64,000 nucleotides of DNA from positions 56,525,628 through 56,589,627 of the forward strand of contig CM055100.1 of NCBI GenBank assembly GCA_029204225.1. The letters are read 5' to 3'. The notes beneath the pieces are model-generated. The model did no database searches, was not told the origin of the DNA, and was given only the letters and a program-made list of their open reading frames with translations. A program made the position numbers and the translations under genes. This stretch comes from Diphasiastrum complanatum (lineage: Eukaryota; Streptophyta; Lycopodiopsida; Lycopodiales; Lycopodiaceae). Of the stretch, positions 34,018 through 45,890 are shown in pieces; position 1 is the stretch's first letter, and each line of letters opens with the position of its first letter.

Positions 34018-34799
34018 TGTTGGAAAGAGGTGATAGCAATAATGACAAGTCAAAGGTAGTGGACGACTTATCGAGCGCAACAGAATGGGGCTTGCTTTCC
34101 TAATGCATGACTACACCTCTATCAATATTGAGCAAAACATAATGACAGAAGTTACGTTCAATATTATAGTAACTAAATTTGAAATCATCAGTACTATAGT
34201 GATTACGTAGCCAAACAATGAATTATCAGACAAAAGCAATATGAGGCTTATCAGCTACAAAATTATCACAGAGATGCATACATTCTGATATAATACTGAA
34301 TGCAATAATAGATAGATTGATTCAGCATGAAACAAATGATGATGAGCACAAGACAATTGTAGATAGAAACTGCATACTCTAAGCTATCTCTGAGTAACTG
34401 AAGATCTTTGTCTAAATTTGCACTTATGTTGATAAGCAGTAAGCGCTAATAGCAAAACTCTAAATGAACTCTAAAGAACTGAGCTAGAATGCTCAAGAGT
34501 GTTCAAGCTTGAAAGCCTAAGAGAGCTACTACTTGATTGAAAGTAATAGAAGTATGATCAACTATTAATACCAAGCAAAAATATGGCAAGTCCAGTGGGA
34601 CAAATAATTAGGTCATAGATCTTAATGGTTAGTTGGCCATCATGAGCTGGCATCCATCCAGTTAGTACTTCTTGGAAATTGAGAGATTCTTGAGTAATTT
34701 TGCAGACTGTGTAGAAACATGCATAAAACTATAGAGTTGGATAATGTAGTGGATGAAGATTAAAAACGATTAGTCAATAATCAGGAGAATAATCCAACA
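34018..34799 (-). repeat. 5' LTR of B2
   Basis: 782 bp, element-strand ends TGTTGGATTATTC…CTTTCCAACA. The most complete B-family LTR in the window. Confidence 0.82.
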
Positions 34800-35610
34800 G
34801 CTTCTGCTCCAGCTATCCTTTCTAACAAATTTCTTGTAAAGGGTAAGTGAAAATGGTCCTTGTTGGTAACGACATTGAGCTTCTTATAGTCCACACAGAT
34901 TCTAAGTTTACCATTTTTCTTAGGCACTACTATGATTGACCATACCCAATCTATGTGTTCCATCTCGTAGATGAATCCTACATCTAGAAGCTTGGTCAAC
35001 TCTTCCTGAATTATCTAGGCATAGTGCGAATTAGACCAATATGGCCTACTTACAATGGGTTTTGCTCCATCAGCCAGAGAAATGGTGTGAACCACTACAT
35101 CCGACGATATGCCCTTCAACGCAACATAATTCCATGCTAGACAATGAAGGACTTTTAGATCTCGTAGTTCATCTCCCTCTACATCTTCTCCGATAAACAC
35201 TATGTGGCTATCCTCTCCCTCTTTGACCGTATCTAGATCTTTCATGTGGGCAAAACCTTCGTAAACGTTGGCCTCTTGGGAGGTGTCTTCTATTGGTTCT
35301 CTCTTAGCTCTAGGCATGACAACTACCAATTCATCCATCTCATAATCCTTAAAGTACCGTGGTACGTCGTGCATAGGCTTGGGCTCCTCAACGGCGCCTT
35401 GTCAAATTTTTTCTTGCACTTGGTGGGAGGTCATTAACTACCTCGTTTGTTGCTCTTGGCCTTCCACTCAGACGTCTCGGCCTTGTAGAGAGGCTCGCAT
35501 TCTAGGGAAGGACTAGAGGTTGGCTTCTCTTCATTAAGTCCCATCCATTTCAAGGCTCTCTTAAGTTTCTTTACATTCTTAGATGCTTTAGGACGCATCT
35601 ATTCCATAGA
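34800..35610 (-). pseudogene. Gypsy (Ty3) pol fragment: pre-RT region and RT start
   Basis: Minus strand. MRPKASKNVKKLKRALKWMG begins near 35595; a stop and frame change follow. 35374-35015 reads HDVPRYFKDYEMDELVVVMP, LAWNYVALKGISSDVVVHTI, LADGAKPIVSRPYW. After a TAG it continues IIQEELTKLLDVGFIYEME, then WSIIVVPKKNGKLRICVDYK and KLNVVTNKDHFHLPF, the Ty3 RT fingers. It ends at the B2 LTR before the catalytic YxDD block. The order is typical of plant gypsy pol. Not functional. Confidence 0.82.
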
Positions 35611-35624
35611 GGCTCGGGTGCTTT

Positions 35625-35900
35625 TGTGAAATATTCAACTAGTTTAAGTTGAGTTATTTTGGCATTTTTGGGGCCAGCTTGGAATTTCAACTTAGAGATA
35701 GATTATTTTATGTCAATAAAGGCCTAAATAGTGTTTGCACTATTTTTGGCAAGTAGATTTGTGAAAAAGGTTAGATTTAGACCAAATCTAATTGGCTAAT
35801 ATAGACACACTGAATTTAGTCACTAAAAACTAGGTTTTTGGTGAAGTACCAAGAAGTTGCTATTTTAGGGCAAGTGGCCAAGTGTGGTACCCTACTAAAG
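35625..35900 (+). repeat. Diverged A-family-like LTR fragment
   Basis: TGTGAAATATTCAACTAGTT, then TTTTGGCATTTTTGGGGCCA and CAACTTAGAG parallel the start of the A-family LTR (18521, 37196) with many differences. Its right end is unclear. Confidence 0.5.
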
Positions 35901-36029
35901 TCATAAAGAAGAACAAAGCAATATATTCAACTTTACTTTACTGAATTCAAATACATAAGAAAACTAAGGAACCACTATATGAAGAAATATATGTCAAAGG
36001 CCTTACGTTGAAGACTCAATGAAGAAGAT

Positions 36030-36905
36030 TTTAGTCAAAATGGTTCAAATTTCGACAGCTCCCATGGAGAAAGAACCTACGAATTCACAGAAGGATGTTG
36101 TTGACGAGTTGAAATGATTGAAGACCATGCCTTGACCCAACTCGATACGAGTTGGCCAAGTGACTTAGAAGTGAAGAAAGTTTTAACTAGAAGCTCAGCC
36201 GGGAAGAGCAAATTAAAAGAACTTTCAAATCTGAAGTGTTAACAAAGGCATGCAAGAAAGGAATTGAAACCTTTAAAAGACAACAAGTCTAAAACGTCGC
36301 AGTATGACTTCGATTTTGATAGAAATGCAAAAAAGCTTTTTGAAAAAGACATTGATTTGGAGGTAAAAGACTTATTTAATGAAGAAATACACAAAGCAGA
36401 CTCGAAGAAGAAAGTTATATTTCAAGAGACAATAACAAACCTTCAAAACTATCGCAAGCTGTGGTCAACCCCAAGCTAAAAAGTTTGAAGGCAGATTATA
36501 ATATTGTCGATGATATCAGAGCTTTTCAACCAAACATTACATTTGAGAAAGTACTATCACTATTATCGGAAGCAACTTAGAATGTTGATACAACCGAAAC
36601 GTAGACAAAAATAGAAGCTACTAGAGATCAATCTATTGTGAATCGATATGGGAGATCTCGGAGCTCTTGGAATAAATGTTACCATTGAATGCTGCTTGAT
36701 TGAGAAAGTTCTAGTGGATTCAAGATCAAGTGTGAATATCATGACTAAAGATACAACATGCACTTGGATTAATCGATATCCAGCCTACTCAAAGAGAGTT
36801 CGAACTGGCCAATTCGACAAGGTGAAAACATGTTGGTGGGCTGAAAAGAGTAAAAGTCAGTGTTGGAATACCCATTCATATTCTATGTGGACCATTTTGT
36901 GTTGA
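36030..36905 (+). pseudogene. Gypsy-like fragment with retropepsin
   Basis: Plus strand. 36264-36479 is open (MKPLKDNKSKTSQYDFDFDR) but not recognised. Further on VDDIRAFQPNITFEKVLSLL and INVTIECCLIEKVLVDSRSS, then VNIMTKDTT, resemble the Ty3 protease region. The expected DSGSS active site reads DSRSS, so the catalytic Gly is lost. Orientation is opposite to the gypsy fragment at 34800-35610. Confidence 0.55.
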
Positions 36906-36982
36906 GGTATTTGGTTAACAAAACAGACTTATCTGGGCGGATAGCTAGTGGCCAGGGTGTTATTATTGCAAGGCATCCAATC

Positions 36983-37845
36983 CTATCTTTCATGCTAGGA
37001 GCAAGCATATTGAGATACAATATCATTTTGTGAGGGAGCGAGTCATTGCAAAAGAGGTGGAGCTTCAACATGTGTCTTCAAGGGAATGTGTAGCTGATAT
37101 CTTCACCAAAGCATTGGGAAAAGACTTTTTCATGAAGCATAGGACTTCACTTGGAGTATTATCAAAGTCTATGCTAAAACTAGTTGAAGAGGGAGTGTGA
37201 AAGATTCAACTAGTTTCATCACATTTTGCAATATTTCCATATTTGGCATATTGAGGCCAAAACTTGTTTTAGACTTAGAGGTTGACTTTTCAAAGTTCAT
37301 TAGTCTAAATCTCATTTGAATAAACACTTTTTGAAAGTGTGGGAAAGATAGAATGCGAGTTTGAGTAGATTCAATTTGAATAAGTTGGGTACATTGAATC
37401 TAGACCCAAAATTGGTAGGGTTAGCATTTTGGTGGGAAAGCCAAGTGGCCAAATAGGGTTTGGACCTGCTATAAAAGGATGTAACTCGTGGAGAGAGTCA
37501 TCTTCTCTTTTCTCTATCTCATTTCATGCTTATACATGGTTCTCTTGGGTTCTACTATCCATTGGTGCACTATCTTGGTGATTGCTTGCAATTCTATGTG
37601 TAGAATGATCTATATTTGCTACTTTTTGATCCACACGTGTGAAATACAGTAGCTTGCTGGTTTTGTATGGATAGCAACAGTACATAATCATTTCATTCAA
37701 GTTTTATCAAGTTCTATTAGTGTTTGCATCTCAAATTGTGTGTAGATGCTGATTTTTCTACATTGGTGAAATTGGTAGTGTATTTCTCTTTCTAACCAAA
37801 GATCATTCAAGTAGATTGGATCTTAAGGATCTGAAATCTTTCACA
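36983..37845 (+). mobile_element. Copia A2 (A family), 3' end only
   Basis: Plus-strand RNase H tail (SNPIFHARSKHIEIQYHFVR, then ADIFTKALGKDFFMKHRTSL, from about 36983), polypurine tract GAAGAGGGAG (37186-37195) and 3' LTR 37196-37845. The rest of the element is absent. By eye its LTR is about 98% identical to that of A1. Confidence 0.82.
37196..37845 (+). repeat. 3' LTR of A2
   Basis: 650 bp, TGTGAAAGATTC…AAATCTTTCACA. TATA-type CTATAAAAGG near 37470, CACACGTGTG at 37632-37641. Confidence 0.9.
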
Positions 37846-38631
37846 GATCTCATACATGTGGAGCCTGTTCCCACATGTGAAATAATGTACATAAGTCACT
37901 TTTATTAAGTTAGATTGAATTTAGCTTGATCTACACTAGTGTGATTGACCTTTGAGTAGAACCTTGAAGATGGTCAAATTGGTCAAACTTTATGTGAATA
38001 GATTGCACTTCCATGTGAATGAGTTATTACTCACACATGTCAAGTTGCCATTCACACATGTGGATAAGCTTCTAGAAGATAAGATAGGAAGATTCCATTA
38101 CATCCTATTTTATAGGGAATATTCCTATAAATGTGGAAGACTAGCTTTCGTTTTCTAGCCAAAAAGAATAGTCAACTTTGGGAAATGAGCACATATGACT
38201 CCCATTGGTGGATATGGATGCTAGGCACTCTTCACACGTGTGAAGGCCTGCTGGACAGTACACAGCTCATGGATGTACTTGATCTATAAAGAGATTAACC
38301 AAATCAATAACAAGTTGATGTGACATTGGCAAATTCTAGTTTTGTTGAGATTTCCACATTTGTCTTGAATTTTGATGAATGAAATGCATTTGTAAGTTAA
38401 TGTACTTTACTCTTTGTAAACACTTCGTACATGTACTATCCTCCACACGTGTGAGGCCGCCCATCCATGTGTTTGATCATTTGATCCATTGCTCTTGCTT
38501 AAATCATAGTGTAAAGCATCTAGATCAAGATCTAACATCTAGAACTTGATAGATCTTTGGATTAAGCAATCAATAACTCTTAATGATTGATAGTACAATC
38601 AATATTTGTCCTTTTTCTCTGAAAATTGACA
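37846..38631 (+). repeat. D-family LTR (partial or solo)
   Basis: Plus orientation, ending …CTCTGAAAATTGACA at 38631, the same end as the LTR stub of element F (8000-8075, inverse). The left end is hidden by the A2 LTR. CACACGTGTG occurs at 38233-38242 and 38444-38453. TATA-type CTATAAATG near 38114. No PBS follows, so this is a 3' or solo LTR. Confidence 0.6.
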
Positions 38632-39040
38632 CAAGATCGGTCTATTGAAAGCCAAGTTATATACTGGAAAAAAAAATGGAAGCTCCTTTCTTTTATCAAA
38701 CTTCTTCATATGAAAAATTCTTGATTCAGAATCAAAGGTAGTGGTAATATTCAAGAAATTCACCGTATTGTAATTAATCTCTTCCATCCTAATGGTCAAG
38801 TATTCCAAAGGATAAATTCATTTGGCATTACTACTAGCACGAGGGTGTTCTTTATCTAGAAATAAAAGAGCATATGGATTCTCAATGAAACAAACATCAT
38901 CTATATACCAAAAGGTATGCTTGAAAGCGTGTAAGTAATTCATTTCACCAAGTCTGGCAAGTCTCTTCATAAACTGCAATTCATAGAAAGACAGATACCA
39001 ATTCCACATGTAGGGGAAAAGACAAAACTCATGGGAATAT
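38632..39040 (-). pseudogene. Penelope-like element reverse transcriptase relic
   Basis: Minus-strand reading with one internal stop: WNWYLSFYELQFMKRLARLG, EMNYLHAFKHTFWYIDDVCF, IENP, then stop-IYPLEYLTIRMEEI, NTVNFLNITTTFDSES and MKKFDKRKELPF. The succession FYE-x-x-FM, F-YIDD, NP, IYP-x-x-L, FL-I, and D/F-KR matches, from family knowledge, the C-terminal RT of Penelope-like elements (typically RYIDD, IYPPEL, YLDL, YDKRDDF). It is not like copia (YVDD) or gypsy (YIDDIL) elements here. It is cut on one side by the A3 LTR (39041) and on the other by the D LTR. No GIY-YIG endonuclease is visible. Confidence 0.6.
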
Positions 39041-39677
39041 TGTGAAAGATTTCAAATCCTTAAGATTCAATCCACTTAAATGATCTTTGGTTAGAAAGAG
39101 AACTACACCACCAATCTCACCAATGTAGAAAGATCAGCATCTACACACAAAATGAGATGCAAACACTTATAGAAATTTATCAAACTTGAATGAAATGAAA
39201 AAGTAATGTTGATGTTTGTACAAAACCAAGTTTCACACATGTGGATCCAAAAATAGCAATAAATGACCATTCTACACATAGAATTGCAAGCAATCACCAA
39301 CATAGTGCACCAATGGATAGTAGAACCCAAGAGAACCATGTATAAGCATGAAATGAGATAGAGAAGAGAGAATATTGCTCTCGCCACGAGTTACATCCTT
39401 TTATAGCAGGTCCAAACCCTATTTGGCCACTTGGCTTTCCCTCCAAAATGCAAACCCTACTATTTTTGGGTCTAGATTCAATGTACCCAACTATTCAAAT
39501 TTGAATCTACTCAAACTCGCATTCTAACTTTCCCACACTTTCAAAAAGTATTATTCAAATGAAATTTAGACTAATGAACTTTGAAAAGTCAATCTCTAAG
39601 TCTAAAACAAGTTTTGGCCTCAATAGGCCAAATATGGAAATATAGCAAATATGATGAAACTAGTTGAATCTTTCACA
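39041..39677 (-). repeat. 3' LTR of A3
   Basis: 637 bp A-family LTR, inverse orientation, bounded by polypurine tract on the right (CTCCCTCTTC on the plus strand, 39678-39687). The palindrome is mutated to CACACATGTG. Confidence 0.9.
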
Positions 39678-41541
39678 CTCCCTCTTCAAGTAGTTTTAGC
39701 ATAGACTTTGATAGTACTCCAAGTGAAGTCCTATGCTTCATGAATAAGTCCTTTCCCAATGCTTTGGTGAAGATATCAGCTACACATTCCCTTGAAGACA
39801 CATGTTGAAGCTCCACCTCCTTTGCAATGACTTTCTCTCTCACAAAGTGATATTGTATCTCAATATGCTTGCTCCTAGCATGAAAGATAGGATTGGATGC
39901 CAATGTTTAGGCTGATAGATTGTCACAAAAGATGATTGAGCTCTCTGAAAAATCCAGCAAGTGAAGATCCTTGATAATCCTCTTGATCCATACCATCTCC
40001 TTTGTGCAATGTGTAAGAGCTTTGTACTCGGCCTCACTAGATGACAATGAGATAGTGGCTTGTTTCTTCGACATCCATGATATAGCTCCATCACCTATGA
40101 AAATACAATGAGCACTAATGGATTTCCTATCCATTACATCTCCAACATAGTCCGAATCTAAAAATCCAAAAAGATTAGGTGATGATCCCTCATACAATAT
40201 GCCAAAATCTCGAGTTCCAATGATGTACCTCAAAACTCGCTTTCCTAGCTTCCAATGCTCCTCACTAGGATCTTGCATGAATTGACTCAATTTTCCAACA
40301 CAATAGCTTAGAACTGGTCTAGTAATGTTTAGATAGATGATTGAACCAACTAGCTTCCTATAGGGAGTAATGTCCTCGAAGGATCTTTCATTACCTCTTA
40401 TAATTAGCTTTACATGAGACTCCATAGGTGTATCAATAGCTTTTGCATCTACCATATGAAATCTTTCTAGAATAGAATTAGCATTATTCTCTTGACAAAT
40501 GAAAGTAGATTGAGAAGATTTAATGACTTCTATTCCCAAAACGGAATGCAAATTACCAAGATCATGCACCTCAAATTCTTTCTCAAGAGCATTCTTGATA
40601 TCCTCCACATCTTGATTGTCTCCACCACTCAAGATGATATCATCCACATAGATTAGCAAGATGGTAACATCATTTCCAGCAAACCTATAATAAAGCGAAT
40701 GATCATACTCACTCATAACAAAGCCTTGAGAGAGTAAAAAAGTGTTAAGCTTAGCATACCAACTCCTTGGTGCTTGCTTAAGGCCATACAAACTCTTTTG
40801 TAGAAGATACACATGATTTGGCTTTGTTGATGAAATGTAGCTCTCAAGTTGCTCCATGTACACTTCCTCCTCAAGATCACCATTCAAGAATGCATTTGAA
40901 ATGTCCATTTGCCATAGATTCCATCCATAAAGTGTAGCAAGTGAAATGATGACTCGAATGCTTACCATCTTTGCCACGGGTGCAAAGGTCTCATCACAGT
41001 CAATCTGTTGTTGTTGTGCATATCCTTTTGCCACTAACCTTGCCTTGTACTTGTTCATAGATCCATCTTGCTTTCTCTTCACTTTGAGGATCCATTTGCA
41101 TCCAATAGCTTTCTTGTCCTTAGGCAACTCCACCAATCTCCATGTTCCATTCTTCATAACAGCTTGATACTCAAGATCCATTGCTTGGATCCACTCCTCT
41201 TCTTTCCTTGCTTGATCTACACTTGTAAGCTCATCCAAAGAGGTTAGGAAAGCAACATAATTTCTAGAAACTACTTGCTTACACTTTTGATTATATGTGA
41301 GCCTTGAAGGTACTTGTCTTTACCTTGATGTTCTCTTTGGCTTTTGACTTGATGAAGGTCCATCATCATCACCATCCAAAGTAGGGTCCTTCTCATCAAC
41401 ATCAAGAATGTTAGATCCATCCACACTACCATCAATCGTGCTTGAAAATACTTTTGGAATGTTCCCCTCATAAAAACTGACATCTCTACCAACAATCACC
41501 TTGTTAGTAGAAGGAATGTAAACCTTGTAGTCTTTCCTCAC
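39673..41541 (-). pseudogene. A3 integrase tail, reverse transcriptase and RNase H
   Basis: Longest reading frame in the window. Minus strand 41238-39907 (443 codons) covers the linker DELTSVDQARKEEEWIQAMD, RT (FAPVAKMVSIRVIISLATLY, QMDISNAFLNGDLEEEVYME, QKSLYGLKQAPRSWYAKLN), catalytic YVDDIILSGG and RNase H (DSDYVGDVMDRKS, SSSEAEYKALTHCTKEMVWI, FCDNLSA). A single TAG then separates it from ASNPIFHARSKHIEIQYHFV to the end (ADIFTKALGKDLFMKH). Upstream, 41541-41271 holds the integrase tail (KVYIPSTNKVIVGRD) with a stop before RQVPSRLTY. RT motifs are intact, but a complete polyprotein cannot be made. Confidence 0.9.
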
Positions 41542-42212
41542 TGTTGGCTGATTTTGACGAATCCCCAAGATACTCGGATAGAGCTACCCAAGTGCACCTC
41601 TCACCTTAGATCATGGAGGTGTATGAGAAGATGAGACGAACGAAGACTGAGAGTCGAGGAATACTAGTAGTAATGACAAGCAAGAATTGTGTAAGCCTCA
41701 TGGTGAATCCCGAAAGTTGGAATGACCATGTAGGAACTAGTATTTCTAGGCAAATGTAATAAATGCAAGTAGACCCCTCTGAAAAAAAGTGGAGTGAGCC
41801 ACCTTTAGATGGTGACCTCTAGTGGAGAACATTATTCAACTTGTAATTTGTAAAATGTGGAAATTTCACTAGGATGCCACCTAAGGAGCTCTCTTGCTTA
41901 TTTAAGAGACTCCCTCTTTGAGAAGAGGAGATTTCTGTGTATTGTATCAACTCCATGCTGAAATGAGAAGAGCCTCCACAAGTTAGGTGCATCCATTGAG
42001 CTTCATGATCATGCTTGTTCCTTGAGTGATTCATTCATGATCTTGACCTTCCCTCCTTTGTGTGTGGTTGTGGATCATAGAGTGGATTAGATTTCTTGTT
42101 TTCCTCGAGTGGATTAGTTTTCATTTCTTGTTTGTGGATTAACGTAGGAATCAGCATTTAGGTAAACTAAATAGGCTAGAAATGTGGTATAAATCTTGCA
42201 TATCCTCCAACA
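41542..42212 (+). repeat. 5' LTR of Y (right end tentative)
   Basis: The first 370 bp match 47216-47587. The end is proposed at CCTCCAACA (42212) because it mirrors the start TGTTGG. TATA-type CTTATTTAAGAG near 41900. No clear PBS follows. Confidence 0.5.
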
Positions 42213-43213
42213 TTCTAGTTATTGATGTTCTTGGGACATCCAAGAATCAAAAGATTGGTTGGTTTCTTGATTCTTGGACTTCTAAAATGCTGTAGATTAG
42301 TTTCTTGTTTCAGTTTTGTGGATTTATGCAAGTTTAGAGGCATTTAGGATCTGATTTAGTTCATTTGCAGTAAAGTAGAAGTAGATTTCACGGTTGTTCA
42401 CCTGGACTGCATGTTGATCATTTGGTTGGAAGTTTTGGTTACATGATGGTTTGATTGCATGTGAGACGGTTCAAGAGAGGCAGATTTGAGTTGTTCTCTG
42501 ACAGGACAGAATACTACAATGATAATCAGTCTCCTTTGCCTGAGCTTGGGCTCTGAAACAAGAAGATAATCTAAAAAAGTGTCTGTAGTTTTTGCCGATA
42601 GGCAGAGCACAAACTCAACCTGTAAGCAAGAAGAAGTAAGTAGAAAATCAGTATACAGATCCTTCCAAGCAGAGGATCTGTCAACAGCTGTCGCACGTTG
42701 CCCCTTGAACTCAGACACATATAATCCCTGCTCATCACTACTGTTCATCACTGTCAAACAATCCCTGTTCATCCTATTCACTCATATTCCATTCATTGCT
42801 ATCCATTTCTAGTTTTATTGGAGTGGTGAGGTGTTCTTCATCCCCGTTCTTGCCCATTCATCCATCTTTGTCCTCGCTCACAACCTTCTTCACAATCCAT
42901 AACTTTTTCCTCACCTACAGACCTGCCTTCAAAGAACTTTGCACACAACACTACCTCCAACAAATCCTGCAACAAAAAAACCTACAAACACATCTTCACA
43001 CAACGCTTGCACAAAACATCCACATCCTACACACACACCCTCGACAGACCTGCACACCCTCCAAACATCCGCCAAAAAATCTGCCCACACACATCTCCTG
43101 CAACCAAAGCACTTCATTCATTCCTCACGCTCCTACCGTCTCCTTACGCTCCCATTCTCGACCAACGCCATTTCTTCTCCACGTCTCGACCGAACCACAA
43201 AAAAAAAAAAATT
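42213..43213 (+). other. Y leader, pyrimidine-rich
   Basis: Non-coding by eye. 42780-43200 is strongly C/A-rich on the plus strand (CACACACACCCTCGACAG). The open frames here are low-complexity Thr/Pro/His/Ser translations and not credible genes. Confidence 0.45.
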
Positions 43214-43645
43214 GATTTCGACCGAGTTGTTTTCTATCTCAGATATCGATCGAGTCATTTTCTGTCTCAGCTCTCGATCGAGCCTTTTTTTTGTCTCAGA
43301 TCTCGATCGAGTCGTTTTCAAACTCAGATCTCGATCGAGCCATTTTCTGACTCAGATCTCAACCGAAGCTTTTGCGTCAGATCTCGGCCGACGGCTTTGC
43401 GTCAAATCTTGACCGAAGCTTTTGCGTCAGATCTCAATCGCAGGCTTCCGTTGGCATCTCAATCGAAGGCTCCAATAAGGTCTCGACCGAAGGCCTTGCA
43501 TCAGATCTCGACCGAAGGAGTTGCGTTCGATCTCAAACTGGAGCATTCTAGTCAGATCTGAACCAGAGCATTCCCTAGATCTTGACCAAGGCAATTAGGT
43601 CAATTCTTGATCGGATCAATTAACTCCCGTCTCGACCAGACCGGA
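43214..43645 (+). repeat. Degenerate tandem array (TCTCGATCGAG…CTCAGA)
   Basis: About 17 units based on TCTCGAYCGA followed by a variable part and CAGA. The first five to six units are 27-32 bp (TCTCGATCGAGCCATTTTCT), then the period settles near 24-26 bp (TCTCGACCGAAGGCCTTGCA). It starts just after an A12 run and fades near 43645. Confidence 0.85.
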
Positions 43646-43920
43646 TCCACATAGCTTTCAAACGAGAACTCTGATTGCCATTTCAGTCGAACCACCATCT
43701 TCCCAGAGCCTTAGAGTCTGAAAAAAAAAAGACATGAACGCCAAAAAAAATTTCAAAAAATAAAACCCATACCAATAGAAAGCTCTTTTTATACTAAGTC
43801 TCCTCCTTACCTTCCCTATTAGCCTAAAAAATATCAAAAAATCCTAAAAAAAATACAAAACCCTACACAATTCAAAAACACCAAAAAACACTCCATATAA
43901 AACAAAATACGCGGCAGTAC

Positions 43921-44969
43921 ACAATGGACCACCATATAGATCCTAAAATCCTAGAAGATTCTCCATACGAAATGAGGTCCCCTACAATTGAACAAATCAG
44001 ACGTCATAGGTTCTACCGAATGCGGTCCCAACTCCACGAGCAATCCACAAATCCATTTGACGGACAAACTGGTCAATTTTGAAAGAGTCCTTTATCAAGC
44101 ATTTTAAGCCCTTTCGCTTGATCGAGAGTCCTTTTGTCAAATTAAGTAACATCAAAATGGCAAAAGATGAACGTGTACGAGACTATATCAAGCATTTCAA
44201 ATGTCTCAAAAGTCAAGTACAAGACAGGCCCTTTGAACAGATGCTCATCATCTGATTTTTAGTCGGCCTTCCAAGATGGATTAGATGCGAGCTTAAATCC
44301 AATGATGAATATACGAGCCTAAAGTTAGCTGTGTCTGATGCCATCAAGAAGGAAGATAAATGATCAGATGTTGATGAATCCAGAGAAAGGAGAGCACCAC
44401 ATGCTCTTGTCCATGAGTCGAAGCCGATTGAGGACACCCGAGATCAGCTTTGGAAATCCTAGTTGGAGTTGCTTAACAAGCAACATCAACTACAGATGGA
44501 GAAACTCACCAATGAGTTTCAATCTACCCTGACATCTATCCAAAGAAGTATGCCTGGTCAGCCAAACCCTGCACAAGTACCTTATAGACGAAGATCAATC
44601 TGGTGCTCACACTGTCGGGCTACGCATCATGCTGATGTTTGTCCTTTATATCAGCCTATTCAAGCACATGCCATCCAAAGATATGAAGAACAACCGTCTC
44701 AATTTGGACATTCCTTGCATTATCATGAATACCCACCAAAAAGTCCAGAACCACTAGCCATACAAGATGGCTATGCCATTACGCAAGGGCCATTGAATAC
44801 CAGATGTTTCATCTATGGTGAAACCGGCTACTTCATGGTTGATTGTCTAGTCAAGACCAGGTACCATGCTGAATGTCCCGATTGTGTCAGAAAACACAGT
44901 TTCAAAAACTGTCCAAAACAACCCCACAAAATCCTACCTGCCCGACACATCAGTTATGAATCACGATAG
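43921..44969 (+). pseudogene. Y gag, Ty3-like, with zinc-knuckle-like motifs
   Basis: MDHHIDPKILEDSPYEMRSP begins the readable stretch at 43924. KMAKDERVRDYIKHFKCLKS, then VGLPRWIRCELKSNDEYTS (44150-44330) is a retrotransposon gag core; several stops and frame changes follow. 44463-44969 is open: MELLNKQHQLQMEKLTNEFQ, then WCSHCRATHHADVCP, a degenerate RCFIYGETGYFMVDC and CPDCVRKHSFKNCP. Three Cys/His clusters in a row suggest a nucleic-acid-binding Gag C-terminus. Related fragment at 24650. Family placement is by inference. Confidence 0.6.
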
Positions 44970-45890
44970 GATCCTCATGAGAATACCACACGAGCACCAT
45001 AGCAACCAACTGCTCAATATGCTACTCACTCAAGAAGATTCTTGCAAAATCCTACATTACCATGCAATTCACCAGCTCCATCATGCAAAAAGACACTCAT
45101 ATGACATGAGTCCTTGTAGGAGGAAAGCAAAACCGATATTCCGTGATCTGCTACAATGTCCAACCAAGAGCAACCTCCACAAAGAATTGATAGTTTTTTT
45201 TTCCTTCTACGACCTCAAATCTATTTGTCTTTCCACATGCTGATAAGATTTCCAATGTGCCAATACACAATAAATCTAGAAATCGGAAATCCAGATAGAG
45301 ATTCAATTCTGAATCTCTTGCTTAGAGAGGTCCTCAAGACATAGCACCTCAACCATAACTGCATCTCAAGCTACATCTTACAACATCTACTATCAACGAT
45401 GGTAGATTCAGTGTCACTATTCCTGCCTTGTTATTGATCTTTCATTACTCTAAAAAGATCAATAGAAACATGAAATTGTCCAGGTGAATTATACATGTTG
45501 ATGAATGACTTTTTGTTTGACAAGTGCTCTATGGCTCTATAACATTGGTATCTTCTTGGTTTATTTTTTTGTCATTTTTTGATTTGGTAATTTCTTCTAA
45601 TTGCATTGTTTTTAGTTCAAGGATAGCCATTGAACAGGAGACATCATGTAGCATATCTCAAGAATAACTTGTCATTCCTCTATCAATCTTCAAATCACCT
45701 TATATAGAGTTTCGAATTTTTGAGCAAATTCCAAATCTGCAAAGTACAGATCATGTCATAGTTGATTCTTGCATCTCATTGCCATATTAATCTTCGAATC
45801 TACTACAACAAGAGCGAAACAAATATAGTTAAAATTTGTTCAATCTCTAATCTAGTCACATGTTCAACGTGTTTTCAACTGTGTGTTCCA
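44970..45890 (+). other. Y internal region without recognisable coding
   Basis: Only short frames. The spacing between gag and the Gln-rich part suggests decayed sequence. 45790-46030 is the part shared with 24650-24890. Confidence 0.35.

Larger units (their letters stand above)
32925..34799 (-). mobile_element. Copia B2 (B family), 5' part
   Basis: Minus-strand element: 5' LTR 34018-34799, degenerate PBS 34006-34017 (9 of 12 positions match), gag 33241-33748, zinc knuckle region near 33050-33110. It is cut by element C at about 32920. Its LTR start abuts a gypsy RT fragment at 34800, so it appears to have inserted into that gypsy element. Confidence 0.78.

Noticed and set aside
42796-43561. 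Overlapping Ser/Thr/Pro-rich ORFs up to 184 codons
   Set aside because: Low-complexity translations of the pyrimidine-rich leader and the tandem array of Y, open in several frames at once.
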